DNA of 64,000 nucleotides from Ktedonobacter robiniae (GTDB taxonomy: Bacteria > Chloroflexota > Ktedonobacteria > Ktedonobacterales > Ktedonobacteraceae): positions 930,001 to 994,000 of the forward strand of contig NZ_BNJG01000001.1 of NCBI RefSeq assembly GCF_016587375.1, read 5' to 3'. The position numbers were made by a program, and so were the translations under genes. The notes under the pieces were generated by a model that saw only the letters and a program-made list of their open reading frames with translations, made no database searches and was not told the DNA's origin. Of the stretch, positions 1 to 8,408 are shown piece by piece (position 1 is the stretch's first letter; every line of letters begins with the position of its first letter).

Positions 1-1
1 T

Positions 2-508
2 TATGCTCATAATGGCACTCCGCAAGGCGCCAACCAGATTGACGAGGGTGCCATTGCTGGTGCCTTGACTTCGACACACGCTCATAGCATACTCTCTATT
101 ACCGCGACCTATCAAACTCCTGAAGGCGCCAAAGCCATTGCTACAGCAGTGGGCGAGGTTTTTACGCAACAAGGCAGTTCTTTCCTCGATTATGAAATTC
201 GCAATGGCAGTAGCGCGAGCGATGCCAGTATTCATCCCCAGGTCGAAGCGCAACTAGTCAGTGGTGCCTCCGATCCAGGCCTCGTTAGTGGTCCTGCTGG
301 CAATAAACCGCTCCAGTTGGTGGCCCTGGTTCTAGTCAGCTTGCTACTTGGTATCGCCCTGGCATTCCTCATGGAATATCTCGATGATCGTGTGCGCAAC
401 AAAGAGGAGCTTGAAGATCTCCTGCAACTGCCTATCATCGGTGAAATTCCAGCCGCCTCAGCAATGGAGAAAGGCCAGAGCAAGCCTCGCCAGGCTTCGG
501 TATCCTAA
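2..508 (+). CDS. Wzz-type polysaccharide chain-length/co-polymerase protein, C-terminal part (truncated by window edge)
   Basis: The reading frame is open from base 2, so the true start lies upstream of the window; a TTG at 65 is only an internal codon. The visible 168 residues are an extracytoplasmic stretch followed by one hydrophobic helix (VALVLVSLLLGIALAFL) and the sequence EYLDDRVRNKEEL. That helix-plus-YLDDR ending is typical of Wzz/GNVR proteins, which sit in the inner membrane, regulate exopolysaccharide chain length and dock a CpsD-like tyrosine kinase on their cytoplasmic tail. The next gene starts 17 bp downstream and is a CpsD relative, which supports the call. The end is a TAA at 506-508. 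Confidence 0.75.
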   Translation, partial: YAHNGTPQGANQIDEGAIAGALTSTHAHSILSITATYQTPEGAKAIATAVGEVFTQQGSSFLDYEIRNGSSASDASIHPQVEAQLVSGASDPGLVSGPAGNKPLQLVALVLVSLLLGIALAFLMEYLDDRVRNKEELEDLLQLPIIGEIPAASAMEKGQSKPRQASVS

Positions 509-524
509 GGGAAGGAACATAGAC

Positions 525-1211
525 GTGGCTTTACAAAAACAGGAGCAGGCATCTCTGCTTAGCGATTACAACACAAACTCAACTTATAGTCTCGCGTATA
601 CCGAGATCATTGCCAATATTCGCTTCTCTCTCGATACGGCACAAAAACAACCACAAGCGATCGTGCTAGCCTCGCCCATGAGTGAGCACGAACCCGGCCT
701 GACAGCGACAAATCTGGCCATCGCAGCAGCACAAAATGGCTTGCCAGCCTTACTGGTAGACGCAAACCTGCAAACCCCTCATATCCAGCAACGCTTTGGC
801 ATAGGTCAGACCAGTGGATTCAGCGATCTGCTCGCCTCCTTCAATAAAGAGTCGCAGCAGATTGAGCAGTATATGCGTCCCACATTTCTGCCAGAACTCT
901 CACTCCTGAGTTTGGGCACGCTTTCCCTATCCAGTCAGGAAACCTCCCGGCTGCTCATGCGCCACCTAGACGAGGCCATACAAGCACTAAAAGCCTATAT
1001 GGCGGCCCGTTATCCTGGATTAAGCCTGCTTATTTTACATGGTGCCCCCGTGCTCACGGGCCTGAATACCTCTCTACTCGCCGCTCACGCAGACCAGACC
1101 TACCTGTTAATCACCAAAGGGCAAACAACACGTACCCAGGCCCGCAATGCGCTGCGGCACCTGGAGCGCACCCATACGACAGTCGCAGGGACTATTTTGC
1201 TAGACGTTTAA
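525..1211 (+). CDS. CpsD/CapB-like partner of Wzz with degenerate nucleotide-binding motifs
   Basis: I start at GTG 525 because a strong ribosome site (GGGAAGGA) lies just before it; this gives 228 residues beginning MALQKQEQASLL. The fold matches cytoplasmic bacterial tyrosine kinases (BY-kinases): a YTEIIANIRFS entry helix, the Walker A-prime-like LLVDANLQTPHIQQRFGI (residues 76-93) and LSDLL-type follow-up. The P-loop that should read GEGKST is instead MSEHEPGLT (52-60), and the strand that should carry the Walker B IDTPP reads LILHGAPVL. There is no tyrosine-rich tail. Family knowledge says such kinases phosphorylate themselves to gate polymer export; with these losses I infer a non-catalytic adaptor. 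It is probably cotranscribed with the Wzz gene. Confidence 0.65.
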   Translation: MALQKQEQASLLSDYNTNSTYSLAYTEIIANIRFSLDTAQKQPQAIVLASPMSEHEPGLTATNLAIAAAQNGLPALLVDANLQTPHIQQRFGIGQTSGFSDLLASFNKESQQIEQYMRPTFLPELSLLSLGTLSLSSQETSRLLMRHLDEAIQALKAYMAARYPGLSLLILHGAPVLTGLNTSLLAAHADQTYLLITKGQTTRTQARNALRHLERTHTTVAGTILLDV

Positions 1212-1275
1212 TGACAAAACGTGTATAGTAGAAACCACGATTCACTAACAACTTCGCACACGAGGAGGACCGAGC

Positions 1276-1929
1276 ATGCAAGGACGACAAGGACAGGGAG
1301 GGGAGTCATGGGAGAAGCTGGCCAGTAAGAAAATGGCGGCTCTCAATGGTACCGGCAAGGTACCAGCCATCCCCCAACGTCCTCCCGGCATGGTACGTGT
1401 AAACCAACCCCCACCAACGCCGCGAGTCGGGCGGCCCAAACGCGAAACGCCACAACCGAAAACCTTTCGCAAGGCTGTTTTTGTTGTCGCGGCGATTCTG
1501 TTAGTCTGTGCTATATTTGGCTTCTTTGTCGCAATGAACCTCTTCCAGGGAATTGCCGAGGGTTCCGGTCCTGCTGGCACAAATACGAGCTTCCTTTCGG
1601 CGCTTTCGACCAGGGACTACGCCCAGGCCTATCGCACGCTTGGGCCATCCATCACGATCCAACTCTCGGAGGGCGATTTTACCCACCAGGCTCAGGCAAG
1701 CGACAAATGCTATGGCGCCATTACTGATTACAAAGAGGTCGCTGGTAGCGCTACCAACGACGGGAATACTCAGAGCTACTCCTACACCATTAAACGTGAA
1801 CATCTCCAACAGACCTATGAGCTAAAGTTCACCCTGGTGAAGGATCAGGATGGCACCTGGAAAATCTCGGACTATGGCAATGACCTGGGTCCCAAGGGCC
1901 TGAAAGATCTTCCTGCCTGTAAGAGCTAA
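1276..1929 (+). CDS. Membrane-anchored protein of unknown function
   Basis: The 217-residue protein starts at ATG 1276 behind GAGGAGG. Residues 1-64 are basic and proline-rich, residues 65-88 form one transmembrane helix (AVFVVAAILLVCAIFGFFVA), and the remainder lies outside the cell. The outer domain (about 100-215) has a small alpha+beta pattern, FLSALSTRDYAQAYRTLGPSI and then strands ending DGTWKISDYG, that resembles the DUF4878/SnoaL-like lumazine-binding fold often found in membrane-anchored actinobacterial and Chloroflexota proteins. I cannot assign a function. Two cysteines in the outer domain (in KCYGAI and LPACKS) could form a disulfide. It is followed by a perfect 40-bp palindrome. 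Confidence 0.6.
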   Translation: MQGRQGQGGESWEKLASKKMAALNGTGKVPAIPQRPPGMVRVNQPPPTPRVGRPKRETPQPKTFRKAVFVVAAILLVCAIFGFFVAMNLFQGIAEGSGPAGTNTSFLSALSTRDYAQAYRTLGPSITIQLSEGDFTHQAQASDKCYGAITDYKEVAGSATNDGNTQSYSYTIKREHLQQTYELKFTLVKDQDGTWKISDYGNDLGPKGLKDLPACKS

Positions 1930-1995
1930 AATCCTCTCGCTGTCTCTATATCTCTGAGACGCGCCAGCAGGGTTATATACATAGCTAGACCCGGC

Positions 1996-2035
1996 AAGAA
2001 GGCCGCGCAGAGCTGCAGCTCTGCGCGGCCTTCTT
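1996..2035 (+). terminator. Perfect 40-bp palindrome after the membrane-anchored orphan
   Basis: Two 20-bp arms are exactly complementary around GAGCTGCAGCTC, starting 67 bp after the upstream stop. There is no long T-run, only TTCTTCTC, so intrinsic termination is plausible but not certain. Confidence 0.6.
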
Positions 2036-2128
2036 CTCATCCTCCGCTGCTTTTCCACGCACAACTATCTGCACTGAATAGGCGTAATAACTAGAGTGAT
2101 GTGTAGCACAAAATTTTCCGTACCCATT

Positions 2129-2174
2129 ATATGTAGACGCGTGCGCTTGCCCCCGAATGGGGGTTAGCAGCGTC
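2129..2174. repeat. GTAGACGCG...AGCGTC dispersed hairpin, copy 1
   Basis: ATATGTAGACGCGTGC and GCAGCGTC bracket a CCCCCGAATGGGGG hairpin. The same outer sequences flank different cores at 15681-15766, 20725-20778 and 22252-22320. The inner hairpin is shared with the CCGAAACCC repeat at 4871-4976 and 36869-36953. Confidence 0.5.
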
Positions 2175-2231
2175 GCCCCACTACCACGCGCCAACTGTGA
2201 CCTACTCTTTGCCGGAAGGATAGAGAAATAC

Positions 2232-2888
2232 ATGCACATCTTACGCGCTCTACTCATGCGCCAACAGGTCCAGGCAGCCCTGATCTCACTTGAGACCCTG
2301 CAAAAGTTGCTGGCCTCCTTCGGCTACCCGATGGTCTTCCTCTTTGTCATGATTGAGAGTATCGGAATTCCCATTCCTGGGGAGACAATGCTCCTGCTTG
2401 GCTCCTTTTACGCCGCTATTGACCATCGCCTGAATATTGTATTTGTGATCGTTTGTGCCGCTATGGGGGCGATTGTGGGCGATAATATCGGCTTTGAAAT
2501 TGGGCGCAAAGGTGGCCGTCCCTTTGTCGAGCGCTATGGGAAATATGTCTTCATCCGGCAGAAACACCTGGCGAAAGCCGAGCAGTTCTTTGAGCGTCAT
2601 GGTGGCAAGACCGTCTTTTTGGGACGCTTTACCGCGATCTTACGTGCCTGGGCCGCCTTCCTGGCTGGCGTTAATCATATGCCCTGGCGCGCATTCCTCA
2701 TCTATAACGCAACTGGCGGCATTCTCTGGGCAACTATCGTCGGCCTCGTCGGCTACTATGCGGGTCGCATCTTCCATGAAAACTTCGCCCAGGTCGAGCG
2801 CCTGGTGGGGACAGCAGGCTGGATTATCGCAGGCGTCGTGGTCCTGGGCGCTATTCTCGCCTACGTCATCACGCGTCTGCGCAAGTAG
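2232..2888 (+). CDS. DedA family membrane protein
   Basis: The start at ATG 2232 (218 residues) follows GGAAGGATA; the frame is open upstream to 2157 but without a ribosome site. The protein has the SNARE-associated/DedA core: the re-entrant motif FVMIESIGIPIPGETMLLLGSF (about 36-57), a glycine-rich helix GAIVGDNIGFEIGRKGG, then FLGRFTAILRAWAAFLAGVNHMPWRAFLIYN with the conserved arginines, and two C-terminal helices. DedA proteins are inner-membrane lipid flippases or scramblases needed for undecaprenyl phosphate or phospholipid recycling. That fits the neighbouring polysaccharide and cell-surface genes, although no specific substrate can be read from the sequence. Two further ATGs (2256 and beyond) could also be used. 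Confidence 0.85.
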   Translation: MHILRALLMRQQVQAALISLETLQKLLASFGYPMVFLFVMIESIGIPIPGETMLLLGSFYAAIDHRLNIVFVIVCAAMGAIVGDNIGFEIGRKGGRPFVERYGKYVFIRQKHLAKAEQFFERHGGKTVFLGRFTAILRAWAAFLAGVNHMPWRAFLIYNATGGILWATIVGLVGYYAGRIFHENFAQVERLVGTAGWIIAGVVVLGAILAYVITRLRK

Positions 2889-3072
2889 AACGCATCAACC
2901 TCCCCTTCATCAACGAAAGAAAACCATCACCAGGAGCCAGAGCACTAAAAGCAGCAGACTACTATAATAGATCCTTTGGGTGACTGCAACCTCATGTGTT
3001 GACGAGAAAGCGGTATGAACATATACTAAAAGTAAGTTTGTATCGTAGTTTTATTTACGTCTATAGGAAGCA

Positions 3073-3645
3073 ATGAGGAAGCTGCTACTGTATAGTGGAC
3101 TCCTGCTGGTGGTGATCATGGGAGTCTTGATCTACAACTATAACCGCCAGGTTAATACCACGCAGATCGCCTCCTGGCAGCCGGCGAAGATCCGCATCCC
3201 TGGTCTGCATATCGATGCGTCCGTTTTGGGAGTTGGCGCGACGCCCGATGGGAAGATGGATGCCCCTACCTCGCAGGCGCTCAACTCCCCCTACTGGACC
3301 AGCGTCTTCTGGTATGAGCTAGGTGCGGCTCCTGGACAGGCGGGGAACGCCATCATCGCCGGGCATGTGGACCGCGTGGGTGGCGATCCCGCCATCTTCT
3401 GGTCCCTCCACACGCTCACGCCTGGCGCACGCATCTACATCGATACGGGGGGAGAAACAACCCTGACCTATGTGGTGGACAACGTCAAAAGCTACTCAGC
3501 CAAAGAGCCCGGCAGTGAGGCTCAAAACGAGGTCTTTGGCTCCACTACTGAGCATCGCCTGAACTTGATTACCTGTAGCGGAGCCTGGACCGGCACTGGC
3601 TATGATCAACGCCTGGTCGTCTTTAGCCACCAGGTAGCACCATAG
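3073..3645 (+). CDS. Sortase (class F-like, membrane-anchored transpeptidase)
   Basis: The 190-residue protein begins at ATG 3073 after AGGAAGC. One N-terminal helix (residues 3-21) anchors it, and a sortase beta-barrel follows from about residue 38 (KIRIPGLHIDASVLGVG). All three catalytic residues are visible: His98 in IIAGHVD, Cys168 in LITCSG and Arg180 in YDQRLVV. Sortases cut a C-terminal sorting signal and join the protein to a cell-surface nucleophile. The short length and the GHVDRVGGDPAIFW stretch match class F/E sortases of high-GC Gram-positives and Chloroflexota. No LPXTG-type substrate is encoded within the window, so its client must lie elsewhere. Confidence 0.88.
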   Translation: MRKLLLYSGLLLVVIMGVLIYNYNRQVNTTQIASWQPAKIRIPGLHIDASVLGVGATPDGKMDAPTSQALNSPYWTSVFWYELGAAPGQAGNAIIAGHVDRVGGDPAIFWSLHTLTPGARIYIDTGGETTLTYVVDNVKSYSAKEPGSEAQNEVFGSTTEHRLNLITCSGAWTGTGYDQRLVVFSHQVAP

Positions 3646-3651
3646 CGGAGA

Positions 3652-4845
3652 CTACTCAAAGGCGTTGATACCCGTTAAGGCCTGGCCTATGATCAGGGTA
3701 TGGATATCGTCGGTGCCCTCATAGGTAAAGACCGACTCCAGGTTATTCATATGGCGGCTGATCGGATATTCAAGCGTGATGCCGTTCGCGCCAAGAATGG
3801 AACGCGCCTCGCGCGCCGTCTCCAGGGCTTCGCGACAGTTGTTGCGCTTGGCGAGCGAGATCTGCACCGGGTGCAACAACTCCTCATCTTTCAAGCGTCC
3901 AAGCTGCAAGGTCAGGAGTTGCGCCTTGACCAGTTCCGTGGCCATCAGGGCCAGCTTGCGCTGTACCAGCTGGAAACTGGCAATGGGACGCTTAAACTGG
4001 ACACGCGTCTTAGCATACTCCAGCGCCGTCTCAAAGCAGGCGCGAGCCGCGCCAGTCACGCCCCAGGAGATGCCAAAGCGGGCCTCATTGAGGCAGGAGA
4101 GGGGACCTCGCATGCCCTTCACATTGGGCAGCATATTGCTGGCAGGCACATGGCATTCCTCGAAATGCAGCTCAGACGTGACCGAGGCACGCAGAGAGAG
4201 CTTGTGATGAATATCGCTGGTCGTAAAGCCCGGTGTCCCCCGCTCAACCAGGAAGCCGCGAATACCATCTTCGGCGCGCGCCCAGACCACCGCCAAGTCC
4301 GCCACACCACCATTCGTAATCCACATCTTTGTGCCATTCAGGATATACTCATCTCCGTCCCGCCGCGCGCTGGTGCGCATGCCAGCGGCCTCGCTGCCAA
4401 AATCAGGCTCCGTCAGGCCAAAGCAGCCAATCACCTCGCCTCGCGCCATACGCGGCAGCCAGTGCTCTTTCTGCTCTTCTGACCCAAAAGCATAAATAGG
4501 ATACATGGCCAGCGAGCCCTGCACAGAGACAAATGAACGCAGGCCGCTATCGCCAGCCTCAAGCTCCTGGCAGGCCAACCCATAGCACACCGCGCTCAAG
4601 CCAGCGCAACCATAGCCATCGAGGTGCATTCCCAGCAACCCCAGTTCAGCGATCTCTGGAATCAGTTCGCGTGGGAAGGTACCAGCCTCAAAATGCTGGT
4701 CAATAATGGGCAGCACACGCTCGCGTACAAACTTACGCACAGTATCGCGCACCATACGCTCTTCATCAGAGAGCAGGTGATCAATGTTATAGAGGTCAGT
4801 CGCGGATGGAATCTGGGCCAGTCGCTGAGCAGTTATCTGAGACAT
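3652..4845 (-). CDS. Acyl-CoA dehydrogenase, probably glutaryl-CoA dehydrogenase
   Basis: This 397-residue cytoplasmic flavoprotein has the complete acyl-CoA dehydrogenase architecture: N-terminal helical domain, middle beta domain (GCFGLTEPDFGSEAAGMRT, KMWITNGG), and C-terminal helices (YAKTRVQFKRPIASFQLVQ). The active-site base is Glu376 in TYEGTDDIHTLIIG, the position and context of glutaryl-CoA dehydrogenases, as is the SEEQKEHWLP-RMARGE segment. The likely reaction is oxidative decarboxylation of glutaryl-CoA to crotonyl-CoA in lysine/tryptophan breakdown, with electrons passed to ETF; a short-chain acyl-CoA substrate cannot be excluded. It converges with the sortase gene (6-bp gap) and is preceded by a structured repeat at 4871-4976. 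Confidence 0.85.
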   Translation of the reverse strand: MSQITAQRLAQIPSATDLYNIDHLLSDEERMVRDTVRKFVRERVLPIIDQHFEAGTFPRELIPEIAELGLLGMHLDGYGCAGLSAVCYGLACQELEAGDSGLRSFVSVQGSLAMYPIYAFGSEEQKEHWLPRMARGEVIGCFGLTEPDFGSEAAGMRTSARRDGDEYILNGTKMWITNGGVADLAVVWARAEDGIRGFLVERGTPGFTTSDIHHKLSLRASVTSELHFEECHVPASNMLPNVKGMRGPLSCLNEARFGISWGVTGAARACFETALEYAKTRVQFKRPIASFQLVQRKLALMATELVKAQLLTLQLGRLKDEELLHPVQISLAKRNNCREALETAREARSILGANGITLEYPISRHMNNLESVFTYEGTDDIHTLIIGQALTGINAFE

Positions 4846-4870
4846 ATGAATTCCTAATTCCCCTCTGTGG

Positions 4871-4976
4871 TCTTCTTCTCCGAAAACCCTGAGCGCTTGT
4901 CCCCGAGTGGGGGCGAAGCCCTAGATACGTAAGTGGCGCGCGCCCCCGAATGGGGGTTGGGTTTCGGAATAAGATC
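4871..4976 (-). repeat. CCGAAACCC-bounded structured repeat, copy 1
   Basis: On the minus strand the element opens with TTATTCCGAAACCCAAC and closes with CTCAGGGTTTTCGGAGAAGAAG, so its ends pair. It encloses two hairpins built on CCCC-ATTC/ACTC-GGGG. It ends 25 nt before the acyl-CoA dehydrogenase start, so it would lie in that mRNA leader. Related copies are at 8341-8408 and 36869-36953. Confidence 0.6.
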
Positions 4977-5060
4977 AGTATCCTGATGTTCATGCACCCT
5001 CCCCTTTGAGGGCACATTGCCTGTAGCTATTATATCGCAAAAGCAGGCGAGAAGGAGGGA

Positions 5061-5121
5061 GGGTAAAGGGTGTGGGTGGAAAACGTGGCATTGCCACGTT
5101 TTCCACCCACACCCTTTACCC
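5061..5121. repeat. 61-nt perfect palindrome between divergent genes
   Basis: Two 30-bp arms (GGGTAAAGGGTGTGGGTGGA...) surround a single central T. It lies between the start codons of the minus-strand dehydrogenase and the plus-strand glucosaminidase, where a terminator would not be expected. The rest of 4977-5230 shows no gene. Confidence 0.75.
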
Positions 5122-5230
5122 TATATCGAACCTCATGGGGTGCTCTGCGTATATATGGAAGAGACCCAGAAATCACGCTCCTCAGAGCGACCAGTGTACA
5201 GCCGAAGACGCAGCACGATAAGGACATTGC

Positions 5231-5977
5231 ATGTACGACCTGCCGACAAAACCCTTAAGAAATGATAGCCAGTGGCGACAAGCTGCACCGGGGCTGCCTA
5301 TGACGCCCCAGCCTCCACGCCGTCCTAAGCGCTCCTCCTGTCTCTATGTCCTGCTCGGCACGGGTGGTTGTTTACTATTGCTGGTGTGCATCCTGGGAGG
5401 CGTACTGGCAGGCATTGCCCTTCTGCCATCGTTCACCTTCCATCCCGCGCCCCAGCAGCCCTCGTATACCCCTCCTTATGATGAAGCGAGTACCTTCGGC
5501 AGTACACCCAAAGACGCCGTCTATCGGGTCATGGGCAAGCCAACCCTGACCCCGGCTTTTATCAACCTCGTCCTCGCACGCAATGACTCGCCCGCCTCCG
5601 GCAAGGGGCAGGCACTCTATGATTATGGCGTGCAATACGGAGTTGACCCCGCCTACGCCCTGGCCTTCTTCTGGCAGGAGAGCCATTTTGGCAAGCTGGG
5701 AGTCGCCCAGGAGACCCACTCTCTGGGCAATATTCGCCAGCGCCCAAACGAGCCAGCCTATCAGGGCTATCGGCTCTATAAAACCTGGGAAGAGGGCTTC
5801 CAGGACTGGTATCACCTGATCGCCCAGACCTATGTCCAGGGATGGGGCCTGGTGACCATCGACCAGATTATCCCTACCTATGCCCCCAGGAAAGATAATA
5901 ACGACGAGGCCTCCTACATCCTCACCGTCAAAGTCGCCGTCGACAAATGGCGCTCAGAAACCACCCTAAAGAAATAA
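5231..5977 (+). CDS. Membrane-anchored glucosaminidase-type peptidoglycan hydrolase
   Basis: The 248-residue protein starts at ATG 5231 behind AAGGACA. Residues 37-65 form a single membrane helix (YVLLGTGGCLLLLVCILGG), preceded by a short proline-rich cytoplasmic tail, and the rest is outside the cell. The catalytic region (about 105-240) has the mannosyl-glycoprotein endo-beta-N-acetylglucosaminidase (GH73-like) pattern: YGVDPAYALAFFWQESHFG with the general acid Glu150, SLGNIRQRP, and YKTWEEGFQDWYHLI. The expected role is cleavage of glycan strands of the cell wall or exopolymer. An immediately following palindrome should end the transcript. Confidence 0.75.
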   Translation: MYDLPTKPLRNDSQWRQAAPGLPMTPQPPRRPKRSSCLYVLLGTGGCLLLLVCILGGVLAGIALLPSFTFHPAPQQPSYTPPYDEASTFGSTPKDAVYRVMGKPTLTPAFINLVLARNDSPASGKGQALYDYGVQYGVDPAYALAFFWQESHFGKLGVAQETHSLGNIRQRPNEPAYQGYRLYKTWEEGFQDWYHLIAQTYVQGWGLVTIDQIIPTYAPRKDNNDEASYILTVKVAVDKWRSETTLKK

Positions 5978-5979
5978 AG

Positions 5980-6045
5980 GAGTAAAGGGATAGGGGCGTG
6001 GTTTGCGGGCGAGTGCCCGCAAACCACGCCCCTATCCCTTTACTC
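5980..6045 (+). repeat. Long palindrome with shared tail, after the glucosaminidase gene
   Basis: Exact 30-bp arms (5981-6010 and 6015-6044, extendable by one pair) with a GAGT loop start 4 bp after the stop codon. The palindrome is followed at 6047-6064 by the tail GAGCGTCGCAGGCGCGAA, which recurs beside five other palindromes. It could terminate the upstream transcript. Bases 6065-6243 hold nothing recognisable. Confidence 0.75.
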
Positions 6046-6243
6046 TGAGCGTCGCAGGCGCGAAGCTTACACTAACATTGGCGAGTCCCACAACGCCAAA
6101 AGGCGAAAATTGACCAGAAACCCGAAAGGATGTATCATAAAAGATCTAAACGGTCGAAACACAAAAGTAAAGACGACTAACTGCCGATTTCACATACATA
6201 TAGATAGAAGATAAAAGAAAGTTCAGCGCGAAAGTTTGGCATA

Positions 6244-7458
6244 ATGAAACCAACCTCTTTCTGGAATACACTTCCACAACCTATTATTGGCCTGGCGCCT
6301 ATGGATGGCGTCACGGATGCCCCTTGTCGTACCATGCATGGCCTGCATGGCAGACCAGATATTGTCCTGACCGAATTTACCAATGTCGAGGGCCTCTGGA
6401 AGGGGAGCGACCGTATCTTCCGTGACTTCCTCTATACCCCTGCGGAGCGCCCGGCTATTGCCCAGATCTTTGGCTGCCGCCCCGAATACTTTTACCTTGC
6501 CGCGCACGTCGCGTGTGAACTCGGCTTCGATGGGGTGGACATCAATATGGGCTGTCCCGCGACCAAGATCGCTAATAAAGGCGGCGGGGCCGCGCTCATC
6601 CGCGTGCCTGATACCGCGAAGGCCATTATTCGGGCGACGCAGGCAGGTGTGCGCGACTGGGCCAATGGACAGACGCTCGAAGAACTGGGAATGGAACCTG
6701 AGCGCATCCAGCGCATTCGCCAGATGAACGAGGAGCGTGTGCGAATCTGGGGGGATAAGGCAGTTATTGAGCGGCGCCTCCTGCCGGTCTCAGTAAAGAC
6801 CCGCCTGGGATACGACTCCATTACCATTACCGACTGGGTGAAAGATCTGCTGGAAATGGAACCCGCTAATATCTCCCTGCATGGGCGCACCCTCGCGCAA
6901 CACTACAAAGGCGAAGCCAACTGGGACGCCATCGCCCAGGCGGCCGAGATCGTCCGGCAGACCGATACGCTCATCCTGGGCAATGGCGATATCCATAATC
7001 TCTATGATGCCGCTAAGCGTATTCGCGAGACAGGCGTGCATGGTGTGCTTATCGGGCGCGCGACCTATGGCAATCCCTGGCTCTTCCAGAATAAAGCTCA
7101 GATGAAAGAGGTCGTCAATAGTGACGTTGAGCCAACACCTGAGAATATTCCCAGCATTATGCCCTCGCGCGAAGAGCGACTACGAATGGCCCTGGAGCAC
7201 GCGCGTGTGCATGCTCGTCTCAAGGGCGAGGATCATTTTGTTGAGCTACGCAAGCATATGGGATGGTACCTGGGCCATTTCGCGGGCGCCAAGCAGGTCC
7301 GCAATGAGCTGGTCAGAATCAACAGCCTGGCAGACGTTGAGGAGATTATTGAGCGTGCGCTTAAGCAAGAAGAACCCGCCGACACACCAGACAGCGATGA
7401 GGGCATCATGCAGGAAGAGCTGCGCGATCCCGAACTCGACCTCAGTTGCTCCCTCTAA
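6244..7458 (+). CDS. dus: tRNA-dihydrouridine synthase
   Basis: The 404-residue protein is a flavin-dependent Dus enzyme, which reduces uridines in the tRNA D-loop using NADPH. Motifs run in order: GLAPMDGVTDAPCR (FMN-binding start of the TIM barrel), VDINMGCPATKI with catalytic Cys104, VSVKTRLGYD, ISLHGRTLAQHYKGEANW, and LILGNGDIHNLYDA...GVLIGRATYGNPWLF. The C-terminal helical domain with RKHMGWYLGHFAGAK contacts tRNA. It carries an insertion of about 35 residues (DWANGQTLEELGMEPERIQR...) between barrel strands, and an acidic tail after residue 375, making it about 60-80 residues longer than typical DusB. The start is ATG 6244; the ribosome site is weak. Confidence 0.92.
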   Translation: MKPTSFWNTLPQPIIGLAPMDGVTDAPCRTMHGLHGRPDIVLTEFTNVEGLWKGSDRIFRDFLYTPAERPAIAQIFGCRPEYFYLAAHVACELGFDGVDINMGCPATKIANKGGGAALIRVPDTAKAIIRATQAGVRDWANGQTLEELGMEPERIQRIRQMNEERVRIWGDKAVIERRLLPVSVKTRLGYDSITITDWVKDLLEMEPANISLHGRTLAQHYKGEANWDAIAQAAEIVRQTDTLILGNGDIHNLYDAAKRIRETGVHGVLIGRATYGNPWLFQNKAQMKEVVNSDVEPTPENIPSIMPSREERLRMALEHARVHARLKGEDHFVELRKHMGWYLGHFAGAKQVRNELVRINSLADVEEIIERALKQEEPADTPDSDEGIMQEELRDPELDLSCSL

Positions 7459-7463
7459 ACCGA

Positions 7464-7521
7464 TGAAAAAGCAGAGCGAGGCCCTCGTTTCGGGAAACGA
7501 GGGCCTCGCTCTGCTTTTTCA
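7464..7521. terminator. Bidirectional terminator between dus and a convergent small gene
   Basis: Arms of 28 bp (7464-7491 and 7494-7521) with a 2-nt loop begin with TGAAAAAG and end with CTTTTTCA, so each strand gets a U-run. It starts 5 bp after the dus stop. The rest of the gap to 7770 shows no gene. Confidence 0.85.
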
Positions 7522-7770
7522 CATGCCACTTTTTTAGCAGAATTTGTTCATACTCTTTAATAGGGAGACAATCTCAGAAGATGTTTATTGACTCTCAATC
7601 ATAGAAGAAACAAAAGGGTAAAAACAGTTAATCAAATGATAAAGCGACGACCAGTATCGGTGCAAAAAAATATCCTCTCCTAGGGAGAGAAGGCACCAGA
7701 GAGAGCCAGAGAGGATAGTTGGATTAGAGATATGATTGGTGTAGCCGCCTCTCTCAAGCGAGGTCGTCAA

Positions 7771-7971
7771 CTACACCAGGACGACCTCGCTAAAATCACC
7801 TACCAGCTTCTGGATTTCGCGCAAGCGACGCTCAGCAATTTCCACATTTTCCAGGGCTTGCGCCAGGATACGAGCCTCTAGCGAAGGATATGACTCAGCA
7901 ATTTCCGGGTCAATTGAACCGACAAGCTCCAAAGCCTTGTCTAGCTTGGTTTCCAGGGTTGCGGTTGACAT
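7771..7971 (-). CDS. Small helical protein of unknown function
   Basis: A 66-residue ORF starts at ATG 7971 behind a good ribosome site (TGAGGTAA). The product is acidic and almost entirely helical with heptad-like leucines and isoleucines (LETKLDKALELVGSID, LEARILAQALENVEIAERRLREIQKLVGDF), so a helical hairpin or coiled-coil dimer is likely. There is no signal peptide, cysteine or recognisable family motif. The nearest upstream feature is a structured repeat 370 nt away. The good ribosome site and clean amphipathic pattern are the main reasons to regard it as real. Confidence 0.5.
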   Translation of the reverse strand: MSTATLETKLDKALELVGSIDPEIAESYPSLEARILAQALENVEIAERRLREIQKLVGDFSEVVLV

Positions 7972-8340
7972 AATCTGTTACCTCACATCATCGCAAAATA
8001 TGTAACGTCTCGAATGTAAAGAATGTCTATCCAGTCGCTACGCTACTAGAAACTAGTAGGCTCTTGAGATCTGCTCCTTACTTCTAATTCCCCTTGCCAC
8101 ATTCCTTATGACGCCAGGTTTTAGTAAAGAGAGTAAAACCTCTTGTATCTACGTCTATATTACACTAGAAGCAAAAAATCCCAAAATAAAAGCCCCAAAA
8201 TCCGCCCAACATTCCTATTGGCAGCCAATATGAAGCGACTGAAAGCGTACCCTCGCATGTTTGCCAGAGAATTACCTTTTCCAAACTCTATAACACACAA
8301 AGGGCTCAGGTTATTTCCAACTACGCAACCAGAATCTTCA

Positions 8341-8408
8341 TATCCGAAAACCTGAGCGCGAAGCGCTAGTCACGCGAGTGACGTTGGATTTCGGAAGAAG
8401 ATCAGAAT
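8341..8408 (-). repeat. CCGAAACCC-bounded structured repeat, copy 2 (short)
   Basis: On the minus strand: CTTCCGAAATCCAACG, a GTCAC-TCGC-GTGAC hairpin, GCGCTTCGCGCTC, then AGGTTTTCGGATA. It shares ends and the GTCACGCGAGTGAC hairpin with copy 3 (36869-36953) but lacks the CCCC/GGGG hairpin. The remaining 7972-8697 region has no convincing gene. Confidence 0.5.

Noticed and set aside
3700..4482. Long 260-codon plus-strand frame opposite the acyl-CoA dehydrogenase
   Set aside because: It is the antisense shadow of a clearly conserved gene and has unnatural composition.
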